DNA from: Neoarius graeffei
Taxonomy: Eukaryota > Chordata > Actinopteri > Siluriformes > Ariidae
Reading direction: 5' to 3'
Length of the DNA: 64,000 nt
Assembly (NCBI RefSeq): GCF_027579695.1
Contig: NC_083587.1
Span: forward strand, 38,063,732-38,127,731
Numbering within the stretch: position 1 is the stretch's first letter; each line of letters starts with the position of its first letter. This document shows, one piece after another, positions 38,001-52,011 of the stretch. Below the pieces are notes generated by a model, which made no database searches, was not told the origin of the DNA, and worked only from the letters and a program-made list of their open reading frames with translations. The translations under genes were made by a program, and so were the position numbers.

Positions 38001-41000
38001 CCAATGCGACCAGTAACATGACTCATTGCTAATTTGAAATTTTTCTTCTTGTTAATTGGTGTCACCCCTCTCTGTCCCCGCCCCCCCTCACACATACTGG
38101 TCTGGTCCCTGGTCTTGACTCGGTCTCGCCCTGCCTTAGTCTCAGCCTTGACTTGATCGGAACCCTTCAAAGTCTTGGTCTTGGTCATGACTTGGTCTCA
38201 GTTCAGGTGGTCTTGACTACCACACTAGTTTCTACCAGAGGTGGACAAAGTACCCAGCTTCATTACTTAAAGGTCATAGGCAACGGTTTTAATTTTATGC
38301 ACATTTGAAACTTTATATGTTAAAAAACCCTCTGTAATTTTCTTCTGGTCCCAAGAAGTATTGTTAATAAGTAATAATTAAAATAAGTTAGCGTGGATCG
38401 TGGCGAATTTCTGTTCGGCTATTCTCGTGACCACTCGGGACGTGACGTCATTTAAGACAAACCGCTTGAGGTGAGTCCACTTACGTGTGTTTTCATTGCC
38501 GTTCGGCTTGATTGCAGACGTGTTCAGGAATTTAAAAAAAAATAAAAAATGCCTTATTGTTGTGTAGTGAACTGTAACAACGGGGCCGGTTCAGGAAGAA
38601 GTTTTTACCTTTTTCCAAGAGAGGAGAAGAGGCAGAGAGAGTGGATTGCCTTTTTCCGGAAGAGGAGAAGAGGCAGAACAAGAAGATTGGCTTTTTCCAA
38701 AAAAGGAGAAGAGGCGGAGGGAGTGGGTTGGCTTTCAGAAAACTGAAACATGGGTTCTAGGTATGGCCATGGGTGCATGCATTCTCCAGAAGTACTGCCT
38801 CCTTCCATTCTGCCATCAACTGATCGAGTTCAAATAATGTTGTGGAGAAATCACTGAACTTGATTTTATACAGTCTATGGATGTGATGTCAGCGGTCTTA
38901 AAAGTAGCCGGTCACCGGCGGCAAATCGCCGGCTATGGCTTGTTATGCCGCCGGCTATTGTCAGTCGAGTCACAAAATTTAATATTAAATATTTCTGACA
39001 GCAAAAAAAGTTGTGAACGTAAATTACATCCACTATGTCATGTATGTCCGTTGCCGCGTCAACTATGTTTACATCCTCGACATGAGTGCAGCCATTACTG
39101 CCCTGTGTTGCCAGATTGTGTTTATATCCTCGACATGAGTGCAGCCATTACTGCCACCTGTGTTGCCAGATTGGGAGGTTTCCCGCCCAATTTGGGCAGT
39201 TTTAAGTGCATTTTGGCGGGTTTTGAACATATATTTTGGGCTGTAAAACGTCAGCAGTATCTGGCAACATATTTTTTTTACTTAATACAAGAAATTAATG
39301 GATGACAACGTTTTTGCCAAAATGGTATTTTATTTTCCATTGTTTAGGCAGCTTCAGCATCATACTGTGAGATTCTGTTCAAATTGTGTTTTTTCTTCTA
39401 TGAAGCCTGAGCCATTTATTTTATTAGTTTATAATTATTGTTTAATTTAGTCTTCAGGAGAGACTGACTGCACACAGTACTAGTATTAATATTTTTTTTT
39501 CTTACATGAAAGCTGAGGCATTTATATTATATTTGAAGGTAACTTCATGTTGTGCTGTGAGGTTCTATGCACTTTAACTTTTGAACCAACAGGAGCATTT
39601 GGATAAGTAAAGCCTATTTTTCTGCATTTTTGTAGTCCTGGTAATCTTTTATATTGGTAAAGTTGTTTATAGGACCATTTCTCAGTGTCTGTTTTTTTAA
39701 TCAATAGTTTTTCAGTAATAACTTAATATTTAACATATCACTCAATTTTTAACAACCCCCGCGCCTCCCCCATGGCTTGCCCCCATAGTCTCCAAAATTT
39801 CTGTGGGAAACACTGGCGTGCGTAACAACGCTAATCAAGCTTAAGCTAGACGACCCGCCTCAAATACCTGTCCCGGGTAAATGTTATCCCAATTTTAGAT
39901 GGCCTGTTCCAAACCATCCTGCCCCATGAAAAATTCGTACTTGCATATATATATATATATATCCCTGCACGCTTTGCGTGCATTATGTCTGCCGCTGGCA
40001 GACATTTCACCATTTTGCACCCTGCTGTAAATTATTTGTACCCTGATATTCTCCCAAACTTTGAAGCCCCTGGATGTGACCCTAGTGATTACTGATAGAC
40101 TGTCTCAGTGTCACAGGCGAAAAAAAATCATGTTTTAGAAAAGAAAAGGAAAAAAAAATCCACTTTCAAAGCTGCTTCATAGTAACGAGTAACGAAGACC
40201 TTGATAGAAATGTAGTGGAGTAAAAAGTACGATATTTACCTTTCAAATGTAGTGAAGTTAGTCATAAATTTCCACAAAAAATACTCGAGTAAAGTACAGA
40301 TACTCAAAAAGTGTACTTAAGTACAGTACTCAAGTAAATGTACTTCGTTACTGTCCACCTCTGGTTTCTACTATATCTGCAATATAGTTATAGTCAAAGA
40401 CAAACTGGCTGATTTAAGCCAACTTCAGCTGCATCTTTAATCCAAACTGTCATTGGAGTAACATTAAATGACGTATGAACTATATGAACAAATCTGTTTT
40501 GGGCTTTTGAAATTTAAATACATCATGTAAAATGATTTCATATGATTTAAAAACAGTTATGAGCTTAAGATCCACCATTACCCATGGTAACTACACAGCT
40601 CCAAGATTCTGACCTATAAAACGACAGTCAAAACAGATTTGAAACACACAGAGCCTAGTGCCATGGCACTGGGGCAATGCTGGGGATGGGGAAGTGGGAG
40701 GATGTCACTTTATATCAGATCAGTTCCACCCAGAGCATGCTGAGAGACTGTAGTGAGGGAGAGAACAGAGTGAAGCAGCATGTCAACTGAACATGGTGTA
40801 CCATAAAGCTGAGGCTAAATGTACTTTCTGAAGCAACATGTGAGGAATGTGTTAATTTTACTTAACGCCACAGCAAAATTATGTATAATCACCAAGTTTA
40901 AAAAACTGGCACTGTTGCTAAAATGATTAACTCTGACAGATCAAGCCAATTTTGACCTCAGTGTTTGGATCATCTGCCAATTTGCCACAAGACAATTAAA

Positions 41001-41955
41001 GGGACTAGTGACCCGATTAACAAGTTCAATGTCAAAATAGTGGGTAAGACCGACCTACTTTACTGGCTTACATAACACATGGAGGGTGAGGCTGTGGATT
41101 ACATGGATTGTAAGGTCAAGGGCAGGTTTCAATGAAAGACCCTGTCTGGAGTCTCGTCACGTCTCTTCTAGAGGTTTCTTTTGCAATGATGGGAATGGTA
41201 TCCAAATGGTAGTAAATAGAGACTCTGCACCGTCACCTGACCCCATAGCAATGGTAACTACGCCGCTATGACAGGGGACACGCTTGTAGTGCTTCATTCA
41301 GCCAAGTTATTTGGTATTGGTCAGTATGGGAATGTTTTACTGCGTTTTTGGATGTGCAACTTGTTTTGAACAAAACAAAGACATCAGATTTTTTTAATTT
41401 ACCAAAAGTAATTAATCATCGGGGAGGGTGTAGAGAAATTTCTACATGTAGAAGGGGAAATGGGGGGTGGACGACATTCAGCAGGACTCTGTGTGGAACA
41501 GACAGGTCAAAAACCCTATATAGTATGCTCACTTCAATTCCACAAAGGTAAGAATTCCAAAAAAATTAAAAAGTGCATGTACATTCGGGGATCCTTCAGA
41601 GCACATTGTGTGCACGCCTGGGACCCAGTCATTATGGGAAACACCTGATACTGAGTTGAGTGCAATCAGCATGTGCTGTAAGGACACTTTTCACAGAGAC
41701 TTTGTGAAGTATTCTGTTAGGTATGCGGCGGTAGACGGGTCTAAGTGCAGGAAGAGTGTTTATTAGTAGGCATGATATTTACAAAAACACACACACACAT
41801 ACACACGAAACCGAAAGCAGAGTCATAAACATGGCTAGAAACAAACGTGACAGTGAGAATAATACTTCACAAAGCTTCTGTGTCCTTATAGCGCATGCTG
41901 ATTGTGCTCAGATCAGCATCAGGTGTTTCCCTACCATATAATGACTGGGTCCCAA

Positions 41956-42035
<80 letters not shown>

Positions 42036-45000
42036 CACGTGCTGAAGGATCCCTGAATGCAAATGCACTTGATAATATTACTTTTTTTTTTTTTGGAATT
42101 CTTACCTCCATGGAAATGAAGTGAGCATTCCATCAGGTTTTTGACCTCTCCATTTGACACAGAGTCCTGCTGAATGTTTTTTTTTCCCCATTTTCCCTCC
42201 TACATTTAGAAATCATTCTAGTTTTTCCTCCCGATGATGAATTACTTTTGGTAAATTAAAAAATCTGATGTTTTTGTTTCGTTCAAAACGATTTGCACAT
42301 CCAAAAACGCAGCAAAACCTTCCCATACTGGTCAAGAACAACTAACTCGTCTGAATGAAGCACTACAAGCGTGTCCCCTGGCATGGCAGCGTAGTTACCG
42401 TTGCTATGGAGTCACGTGATGGTGCAAAGCCTCTATTGTCAGGAGGCTGCTCATGGCTTAACTGCTCATGTTTTTTTTTTGCTAACAAAATTACATCTTC
42501 TTTCCATCACTTGTGGAAGTATCGGAGATAAAGGAGAGTGCATTTTCACCAGGCAATACAAGGATATACAGTACCAGTCAAAAGTTTGGTGACGCCTTCT
42601 ACCGTAATTAAATGTTTTTTCTTTATTTTTATTAATTAAAAGACATGCCATGTCTTAAAGTAATGATGGATGTCATTTCTGTTTACTTAGTTGAGCAGTT
42701 TTTGACATAATATGGATTACTACAGTCATGGAAGAGGGCCATTTGCTGTATTTTTATTATTTACTATTTACTGTTTGCTCTCAAATGCATTAAGAAGGCA
42801 AGAAATTGCACTAATTAACTTTTGATGAGGCACACCGGATAACTGAAAAGCATTCCAGGTGACTACCTCATGAAGCTGGTTAAGATAATGCTAATAGTGT
42901 GCAAGGTAAACGGTGGCTACTTCGAATAATCTAAAATATGAAACTTTAAATACTTTTTTGTTTACCACACAATTTCACATACAATGGTGCTTGAAAGTTT
43001 GTGAACCCTTTAGAATTTTCTATATTTCTGCATAAATATGACCCAAAACATCATCAGATTTTCACACAAGTCCTAAAAGTAGATAAAGAGAACCCAGTTA
43101 AACAAATGAGACAAAAATATTAGACAACCCCGATTCCAAAAAAGTTAGGACAAAGTACAAATTGTAAATAAAAACGGAATGCAATAATTTACAAATCTCA
43201 AAAACTTATATTGTATTCACAACAGAACATAGACAACACATCAAATGTCGAAAGTGAGACATTTTGAAATTTCATGCCAAATATTGGCTCATTTGAAATT
43301 TCATGACAGCAACACATCTCAAAAAAGTTGGGACAGGGGCAATAAGAGGCTGGAAAAGTGAAAGGTACAAAAAAGGAACAGCTGGAGGACCAAACTGCAA
43401 CTCATTAGGTCAATTGGCAATAGGTCATTAACATGACTGGGTATAAAAAGAGCATCTTGGAGTGGCAGCGGCTCTCAGAAGTAAAGATGGGAAGAGGATC
43501 ACCAATCCCCCTAATTCTGCGCCGACAAATAGTGGAGCAATATCAGAAAGGAGTTCGACAGTGTAAAATTGCAAAGAGTTTGAACATATCATCTACAGTG
43601 CATAATATCATCAAAAGATTCAGAGAATCTGGAAGAATCTCTGTGCGTAAGGGTCAAGGCCGGAAAACCATACTGGGTGCCTGTGATCTTCGGGCCCTTA
43701 GACGGCACTGCATCACATACAGGCATGCTTCTGTATTGGAAGTCACAAAATGGGCTCAAGAATATTTCCAGAGAACATTATCTGTGAACACAATTCACCG
43801 TGACATCCGCCATTGCCAGCTAAAACTCTATAGTTCAAAGAAGAAGCCGTATCTAAACATGATTCAGAAGCGCAGACGTCTTCTCTGGGCCAAGGCTCAT
43901 TTAAAATGGACTGTGGCAAAGTGGAAAACTGTTCTGTGGTCAGACGAATCAAAATTTGAAGTTCTTTATGGAAATCAGGGACGCCGTATCATTCGGACTA
44001 AAGAGGAGAAGGACGACCCAAGTTGTTACCAGCGCTCAGTTCAGAAGCCTGCATCTCTGATGGTATGGGGTTGCATTAGTGCGTGTGGCATGGGCAGCTT
44101 ACACGTCTGGAAAGGCACCATCAATGCTGAAAGGTATATCCAGCTTCTAGAGCAACATATGCTCCCATCCAGAAGACGTCTCTTTCAGGGAAGACCTTGC
44201 ATTTTCCAACATGACAATGCCAAACCACATACTGCATCAATTACAGCATCATGGCTGCGTAGAAGAAGGGTCCGGGTACTGAACTGGCCAGCCTGCAGTC
44301 CAGATCTATTCACCCATAGAAAACATTTGGCGCATCATAAAACGGAAGATACGACAAAAAAGACCTAAGACAGTTGAGCAACTATAATCCTACATTAGAC
44401 AAGAATGGGTTAACATTCCTATCCCTAAACTTGAGCAACTTGTCTCCTCAGTCCCCAGACGTTTACAGACTGTTGTAAAGAGAAAAGGGGATGTCTCACA
44501 GTGGTAAACATGGCCTTGTCCCAACTTTTTTGAGATGTGTTGTTGTCATGAAATTTAAAAATCACCTAAATTTTCTCTTTAAATGATACATTTTCTCAGT
44601 TTAAACACTTGATATGTCATCTATGTTCGATTCTGAATAAAATATGGAATTTTGAAACTTCCACATCATTGCATTCTGTTTTTATTTACAATTTGGACTT
44701 TGTCCCAACTTTTTTGGAATCGGGGTTGTACTTGGTCATTTATTTATTGAGGAAAATGATCCAATATTACATATCTGTGAGTGGCAAAAGTATGTGAACC
44801 TTTGCTTTCAGTATCTGGTGTGACCCCCTTGTGCAGCAATAACTGCAACTAAACGTTTCCAGTAACTGTTATCAGTCCTGCACACCGGCTTGGGGGAATT
44901 GTAGCCCATTCCTCCATACAGAACAGCTTCAACTCTGGGATGTTGGTGGGTTTCCTCACATGAACTACTCACTTCAGGTCCTTCCACAACATTTCGTTTG

Positions 45001-47696
45001 GATTAAGGTCAGGACTTTGACTTGGCCATTCCAAAACATTAACTTTATTCTTCTTTAACCATTCTTTGGTAGAATGACTTGTATGCTTAGGGTCGTTGTC
45101 TTGCTTGAGATTCAGTTCATGGACAGATGTCCTGACATTTTCCTTTAGAATTCGCTGGTATAATTCAGAATTCATTGTTCCATCAATGACCCTGGGTCCT
45201 TTGTGACCTCGCCGACTATTACACGCCTTGCTTTTGAAGTGATCTTTGTTGGTCGACCACTCCTGGGGAGGGTAAAAACAGTCTTGAATTTCCTCCATTT
45301 GTACACAATCTGTCTGACTGTGGATTGGTGGAGTCCAAACTCTTTAGAGATGGTTTTGTGACCTTTTCCAGCCTGATGAGCATCAACAACGCTTTTTCTG
45401 AGGTCCTCAGAAATCTCCTTTATTCGTGCCATGATACACTTCCACAAACATGTGTTGTGAAGATCAGACTTTGATAGATCCCTGTTCTTTAAATAAAACA
45501 GGGTGCCCACTCACACCTGATTGTCATCCCATTGATTGAAAACACCTGACTCTAATTTCACCTTCAAATTAACTGCTAATCCTAGAGGTTCACATACTTT
45601 TGCCACTCACAGATATCTAATATTGGATCATTTTCCTCAATGAATAAATGACCAAGTATAATATTTTTGTCTCATTTGTTTAACTGGGTTCTCTTTATCT
45701 ACTTTTAGGACTTGTGTGAAAATCTGATGATGTTTTAGGTCATATTTATGCAGAAAAATTGAAAATTCTCAAGGGTTCACAAACTTTCAAGCACCACTGT
45801 ATGTGCCATATGTTATTTCATAGTTTTGATATCTTCAGTATTGTTCGACAATGTAGAAAATAGTCAAAATACATAAAAACTTATGAATAAGTAAGTGTGT
45901 CCAAACGTTTGACTGGTACTATATATTCTAAAGTATTTCTATTAAACAACGATGCCATCAATTTCTATGAAAGACCTGGTTATAATATACTTATGAATTC
46001 CTAATTCCTTATAATGCGATATGAACTTATTTCATGTAGCCCTTAAGAAAACCTTTACATAAATTTTTTCCGGTCAAACTCCTTTTAAATTAGCAGCCTA
46101 AAATGGTGCTTTCACATGGAGACATGCTGCATTAGCTACAGCACATACAGTCTCTCCAGAGACCCTCAGGTGTTTGTGCGAGTTTACACACATCTGATCA
46201 GAATTTACCAAAAGGTTCCCAGCTGAACAGGCATGTTCAGAGCAAAAATATATACACAAGTGTAACACACAAGGGGAGAGGTGTGATCATGTGATTCCTG
46301 ACATCTGTGGCTCTTTTGCCCTTTTCAAACTACAGCTTCTGCATTATATTCTCGCTGCTCTAAAACATTGATTGGGTCATGCAAAGGAAGGCTTGGTCAT
46401 ACAGCCACAGATCTGACTGTGAGGAAACATGATGAGTTACCTAATCTCTGAGAGAACTCGTAGAACTTTTTGAGTTTGCCCACAAGGGGCACGACCGCAG
46501 CCCAAGCCTGGTCCTGCAATGCCTCATCACTGGGGTTCTGGATTGCCTAAAGAAATAAAATAAAATAAAATAAAATATCAGATTTGCCGTCATACTTGGA
46601 CCTTACAAACACACCAGTGTCAGGATAAAGGTTATCAGAAGCAGAGCTAGAAGATCATCAATATGAAAATGTATACAAGCTTTTTAATGACACTTTTTTT
46701 TAATACAATCTCTTAGGTATTATGCTATGGTATGGTATGGTATGGTATGGTATGGGGTAGGTAGGTAAGTAGGTAGGTAGGTAGCTGGAGGAGGGGGATA
46801 ATATTCCAAGAAAAAACTCAGAATTTCAACTCAGATTTAAGTCAAAATTTATCAGAAAAAAAACCCCTCAGAAATTCTCTGTGATTAAAAAGTCAGAAAT
46901 TTCAAGATTAAGAAGTCACAAATTTAAGATTAAAAAAAAAAGAAAAGAAAAAACCTCATGTTTCCTGGCTGCAGTGAATTTTGGGAAATGTAGGAGAAAA
47001 TCTCTGAGAGCTTAATTCATTTATATTGCATGATTGAGGAGGAAAGTCTGCATTTCCTATAAATCAGCTCAGCCGTGGCGTCTGTGGTGTGATGACGTTG
47101 ATCCGACCTTGCAAAGGGAAGCGATCTGACTCCGTGCCAAATAAATAAAATCAATCAATCAATCTTGAAAATTTGTGACTTTTTAATCCTGGAATTTCTG
47201 AGTTTTTTTTTTTTTTTAATTTATGACTTTGTAATCTCAGAAATTCTGAGGGATCCCCCCAGACTATTACCTCTTCCCTTTGCTCCATTTTTAAAATTTT
47301 TATTTATTTATTTATTTTTTTTTTAACCTACAATGGCCCTAATACACTGTCATACTTAAGTCATAAATGTCAGTGGTGGTGGTGTTTTTTTTTTTTACAT
47401 TTCTTTTAATTAAGCTTTGATAAACAGTGTGTAAATCTTGTTAACTATAATGGTTTTGCTAAAAAAAAAGAATGCAGTGTGAATGAAAAAAGAAAATAAA
47501 AGGGTGCATTCATCTCCATTCACCAGTAGCCATAGCAAAGCTGGCATTCTCTGGCGACTGAGTTGGTATAGCAACAGTCCCCGTGGCAACATGATCATCA
47601 GTCACATTGACACGCTTTCTGAATAACTCAAAGGCACGATCAATCGGCAAATTGAATAACGCAACATGGGATGCCTGATCGTTTGAAGCTTTTCCA

Positions 47697-47743
<47 letters not shown>

Positions 47744-50700
47744 CACACTTCAAATATAAAAATAACAAAAACCCATGAAATTGACTAATGCTGCTGTTGT
47801 ATGCATATAAAGCCTAGATTTATTTTCAGTGGATCTGCATAGATGTGTAGATGTGTCGTTGGATTCCTATTCATGTTTCAAAAACAGAAACATACGGTAT
47901 CTAGATAAAAAGGTGAATCAACATGCCTTGATCAACTACTGTTTTGAATATTCTTAAGAGAAGCAAATAGATGATGGCATTAAAAATGGCAAGCCAAACA
48001 TTAAAAGGTTAAATCTGTTTGCTGAACATACTTTTAGCAGTTTTTACAACTATTTGCTAGTCATTTAAAATATCCAACCAACTAAAAATACTGATTTTTT
48101 TTTTTCTTCAGGCAATAGTAAAACTTTTTTTTTTTTTGCAACACCCATGACTATTTTCAAATTTTAAGTATTTGCCATTCAGTTTTATTAATAAGCAAAT
48201 GCAAAATCTGAATGAGAAGAAGTGGGCCTGTGTGTACCTCTCTTATCTCTTTCACAGCTCCGTTATAGGCCTGAAGTTCATCGAGAACTGCTCGGGCATC
48301 CTTTAGGACCACATCCACTTGATTCCACGTCTCTCGCTCTGCATCCGTGGGCTGTGCATCTAGAAAACAAAAGAAAACCATATTTACTATCAAACATGCT
48401 GCAAATTCAGGGAATGATATGGTATGACACTGCATTACATTAACTTTTTTCCAGATTATTTTTAAATGACTTGAATACATTAAAAGGTTCATGTGTGGCC
48501 ATTTTAAAGTGGCTCACACCAAATTGTGCCTTAAATCTGGATTAGTACATAATATTCCGTAGAGATTTGCCAACAATTAACATGCATCTGGATCCAGTAT
48601 AAAGGACAAAATGAAGAACATGCATATAATTACCTTTAACCAACAAGATATATCAGGATTCATGTCACAATATTCAAAGTAACATAAAAACCCATACATA
48701 TCTTGATGCATGTTCAGCTATAAAATAGTGAAACAATCAAAATGCTATCAAAATCAAAAAGTTTACATCTCCCTTTGCAAATATGACCGAAGTATTGGCT
48801 TGTAACTTGATTTCCACAGTTATAACCCTTCTAATTGCCTCCAACCACTTAATGTTTCCTCTGAACAGCTTCTGAATCCTCCCATTTGTAATATTTGCAA
48901 ACTTAATTTGTTGATACTCATTAATCAATAGCGGCTGATGGGGGGCCTTTCTGTGTGGAGTTTGCATGTTCTCCCTGTGTCTGTGTGGGTTTCCTCCACA
49001 GTTCAAATACATGCAGTTAGGTTAAAATGGGGCAACCTTGGGCTGAAGTGCCCTTGAGCAATGCACCTAATCCCCAAATGCTCCCCAGGTGCTGTAGCAT
49101 AGCTGCCCACTGCTCTGGGTATGTGTGTGTGCTCATTGCTCATGTGTTTGTGCATGTGTGTGTTCACTGCTTCAGATGGGTTAAATGCAGAGAGGAATTT
49201 CACAACTGCATGTGTGATGAATAAAGTTGTTGTTGTTCTTCTTCTATTAATAAAAACTAATTAATTTGTTAATTGGTCATTTTCTGAATTGTTTCAGGGT
49301 TAATTTTTTTACCATTTTCAACTATGGTAGAAACAAATCTGTACTCATCTGTATTTCTACTGATGAATAACGTCAAAAAATGCTGCCATATATGATGATT
49401 TCATTTCTGTTTGTAATGATGCTGAAATGTGACATTTTCGCCTCTAACCATTTGGAGAGAGTATTGTGTGACAGTAGAGCTTTCTAAACTACACAAGTAG
49501 GCCTTTGAAAGGACACCCAAATGTCTAAAAATACAGGAACACACACACACACACAAATATATATGTATATATAAAATTTCAGTATAAGCAACCATTTTAG
49601 CATTCTAAATAAAGCGTTTTATTCATTGTCTCATTAGTCTTGACAAACAAATAATAAAAATCAATGTTCTGGACATGCAACATCTGTGATAAAAAAGCTT
49701 CCGTTAGACTTCATACATACAACCCCGATTCCAAAAAAGTTGAGACAAAGTACAAATTGTAAATAAAAACAGAATGCAACGATGTGGAAGTTTCAAAATT
49801 CCATATTTTATTCAGAATAGAACATAGATGACATATCAAATGTTTAAACTGAGAAAATGTATCATTTAAAGAGAAAAATTAGGTGATTTTAAATTTCATG
49901 ACAACAACACATCTCAAAAAAGTTGGGACAAGGCCATATTTACCACTGTGAGACATCCCCTTTTCTCTTTACAACAGTCTGTAAACGTCTGGGGACTGAG
50001 GAGACAAGTTGCTCAAGTTTAGGGATAGGAATGTTAACCCATTCTTGTCTAATGTAGGATTCTAGTTGCTCAACTGTCTTAGGTCTTTTTTGTCATATCT
50101 TCCGTTTTATGATGCGCCAAATGTTTTCTATGGATGAAAGATCTGGACTGCAGGCTGGCCAGTTCAGTACCCGGACCCTTCTTCTACGCAGCCATGATGC
50201 TGTAATTGATGCAGTATGTGGTTTGGCATTGTCATGTTGGAAAATGCAAGGTCTTCCCTGAAAGAGACGTCGTCTGGATGGGAGCATACATTGCTTTAGA
50301 ACCTGGATATACCTTTCAGCATTGATGGTGTCTTTCCAGATATGTAAGCTGCCCATGCCACACGCACTAATGCAACCCCATACCATCAGAGATGCAGGCT
50401 TCTGAACTGAGCGCTGATAACAACTTGGGTCGTCCTTCTCCTCTTTAGTCCGAATGACACGGCGTCCCTGATTTCCATAAAGAACTTCAAATTTTGATTC
50501 GTCTGACCACAGAACAGTTTTCCACTTTGCCACAGTCCATTTTAAATGAGCCTTGGCCCAGAGAAGATGCCTGCGCTTCTGGATCATGTTTAGATACGGC
50601 TTCTTCTTTGAACTATAGAGTTTTAGCTGGCAATGGCGGATGTCACGGTGAATTGTGTTCACAGATAATGTTCTCTGGAAATATTCCTGAGCCCATTTTG

Positions 50701-51959
50701 TGATTTCCAATACAGAAGCATGCCTGTATGTGATGCAGTGCCGTCTAAGGGCCCGAAGATCACAGGCACCCAGTATGGTTTTCCGGCCTTGACCCTTACG
50801 CAGAGAGATTCTTCCAGGTTTTCTGAATCTTTTGATGATATTATGCACTGTAGATGATGATATTTTCAAACTCTTTGCAATTTTACACTGTCGAACTCCT
50901 TTCTGATATTGCTCCACTATTTGTCGGCGCAGAATTAGGGGGATTGGTGATCCTCTTCCCATCTTTACTTCTGAGAGCCGCTGCCACTCCAAGATGCTCT
51001 TTTTATACCCAGTCATGTTAATGACCTATTGCCAACTGACCTAATGAGTTGCAATTTGGTCCTCCAGCTGTTCCTTTTTTGTACCTTTAACTTTTCCAGC
51101 CTCTTATTGCCCCTGTCCCAACTTTTTTGAGATGTGTTGCTGTCATGAAATTTCAAATGAGCCAATATTTGGCATGAAATTTCAAAATGTCTCACTTTCG
51201 ACATTTGATATGTTGTCTATGTTCTATTGTGAATACAATATCAGTTTTTGAGATTTGTAAATTATTGCATTCCGTTTTTATTTACAATTTGTACTTTGTC
51301 CCAACTTTTTTGGAATCGGGGTTGTATGTTTCACATAAGGAATAATGTGCAAGTGCTAATCTATTCAGGGTTTAAATGATTCAGTGTATTGTATCATATC
51401 TTTTGATATGGCTTTCAATTCAATGCCATCATATAATATGTTTCAGGTTAGTAGCTGAAAAGGATCCGGCTGCAGACTGGAGCTCCACTCTAGACAGGAA
51501 ACGTGTGACCTCCACACTCAAGCTCTGACCCTAAACTTAACCCTAGGTCACATGTTTCCTGTCTAAAGTAGACAGATAGTTTATGATTCATTTTGATTCC
51601 AAAAAAAAAAAAGAAAGAAAAAGCCTTTCACCCAGCTACTTCATTATTCCAAGCATGGCGGTCACGTATTTCCAGTCTAACATGGCGCACCAGTCTGAAG
51701 CTAGTGTCTCTTGTATTAGCCTGAGAAAAACAGAAGTGGCTTCAGTGAGCAGCAAGCAAGCGCTAATAGAGCCTCAAGAAAGTCTTTAAGGTATGGCGTT
51801 TGGCAGCACTCCAGCTTTCTGGTATATTAAGACACGGACTGTTAGTGAGCAGTGGACTGAATCCGCCTAATACGTGTGCAATATGCCATGCTAATACTGC
51901 AAAGATGTCTGACTTCACCCTTATGTGTCGGTCTTTAAAACTAAAGGAAAATGTGAAGC

Positions 51960-52011
<52 letters not shown>

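Larger units (their letters stand above)
41221..42445. repeat. Large inverted repeat carrying two THAP-like exon relics
   Basis: The left arm (41221-41700) and right arm (about 41870-42445) are inverted copies: GGGGACACGCTTGTAGTGCT at 41274 is mirrored near 42380, and GCATCAGGTGTTTCCC near the centre. Each arm carries a THAP-like exon. The centre includes a CA-rich stretch. Confidence 0.75.
42982..45799 (-). mobile_element. Alpha Tc1 element, middle layer, internally deleted
   Basis: Ends CAATGGTGCTTG (one change from CAGTGG) and AAGCACCACTG, with TA at 42980-42981 and 45800-45801. A beta element interrupts its terminal repeat at 43125. Without beta it is about 1.2 kb, because about 390 bases of transposase are missing. 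Confidence 0.9.
42569..45921. mobile_element. Epsilon MITE, outermost layer of a three-level nest
   Basis: Ends CAGTACCAGTCAAAAGTTTG and GTTTGACTGGTACTA, TA-flanked, opposite in orientation to the 29980 copy. Interrupted at TA 42980-42981 by an alpha element. Part of the inverted duplication with 29136-30524. Confidence 0.85.

Noticed and set aside
38877..39305. 142-residue ORF
   Set aside because: It lies wholly in the hAT element and owes its length to a tandem duplication; no family features.
41867..42160. Cys-Val repeat protein
   Set aside because: Translation of a (CA)n microsatellite; same for 10325-10703, 34946-35169, 47510-47746, 51763-52077 and 52940-53128.
51500..51560. Interstitial telomere repeat
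   Set aside because: CCCTAAACTTAACCCT is not a tandem TTAGGG array; it is only the loop of a hairpin.
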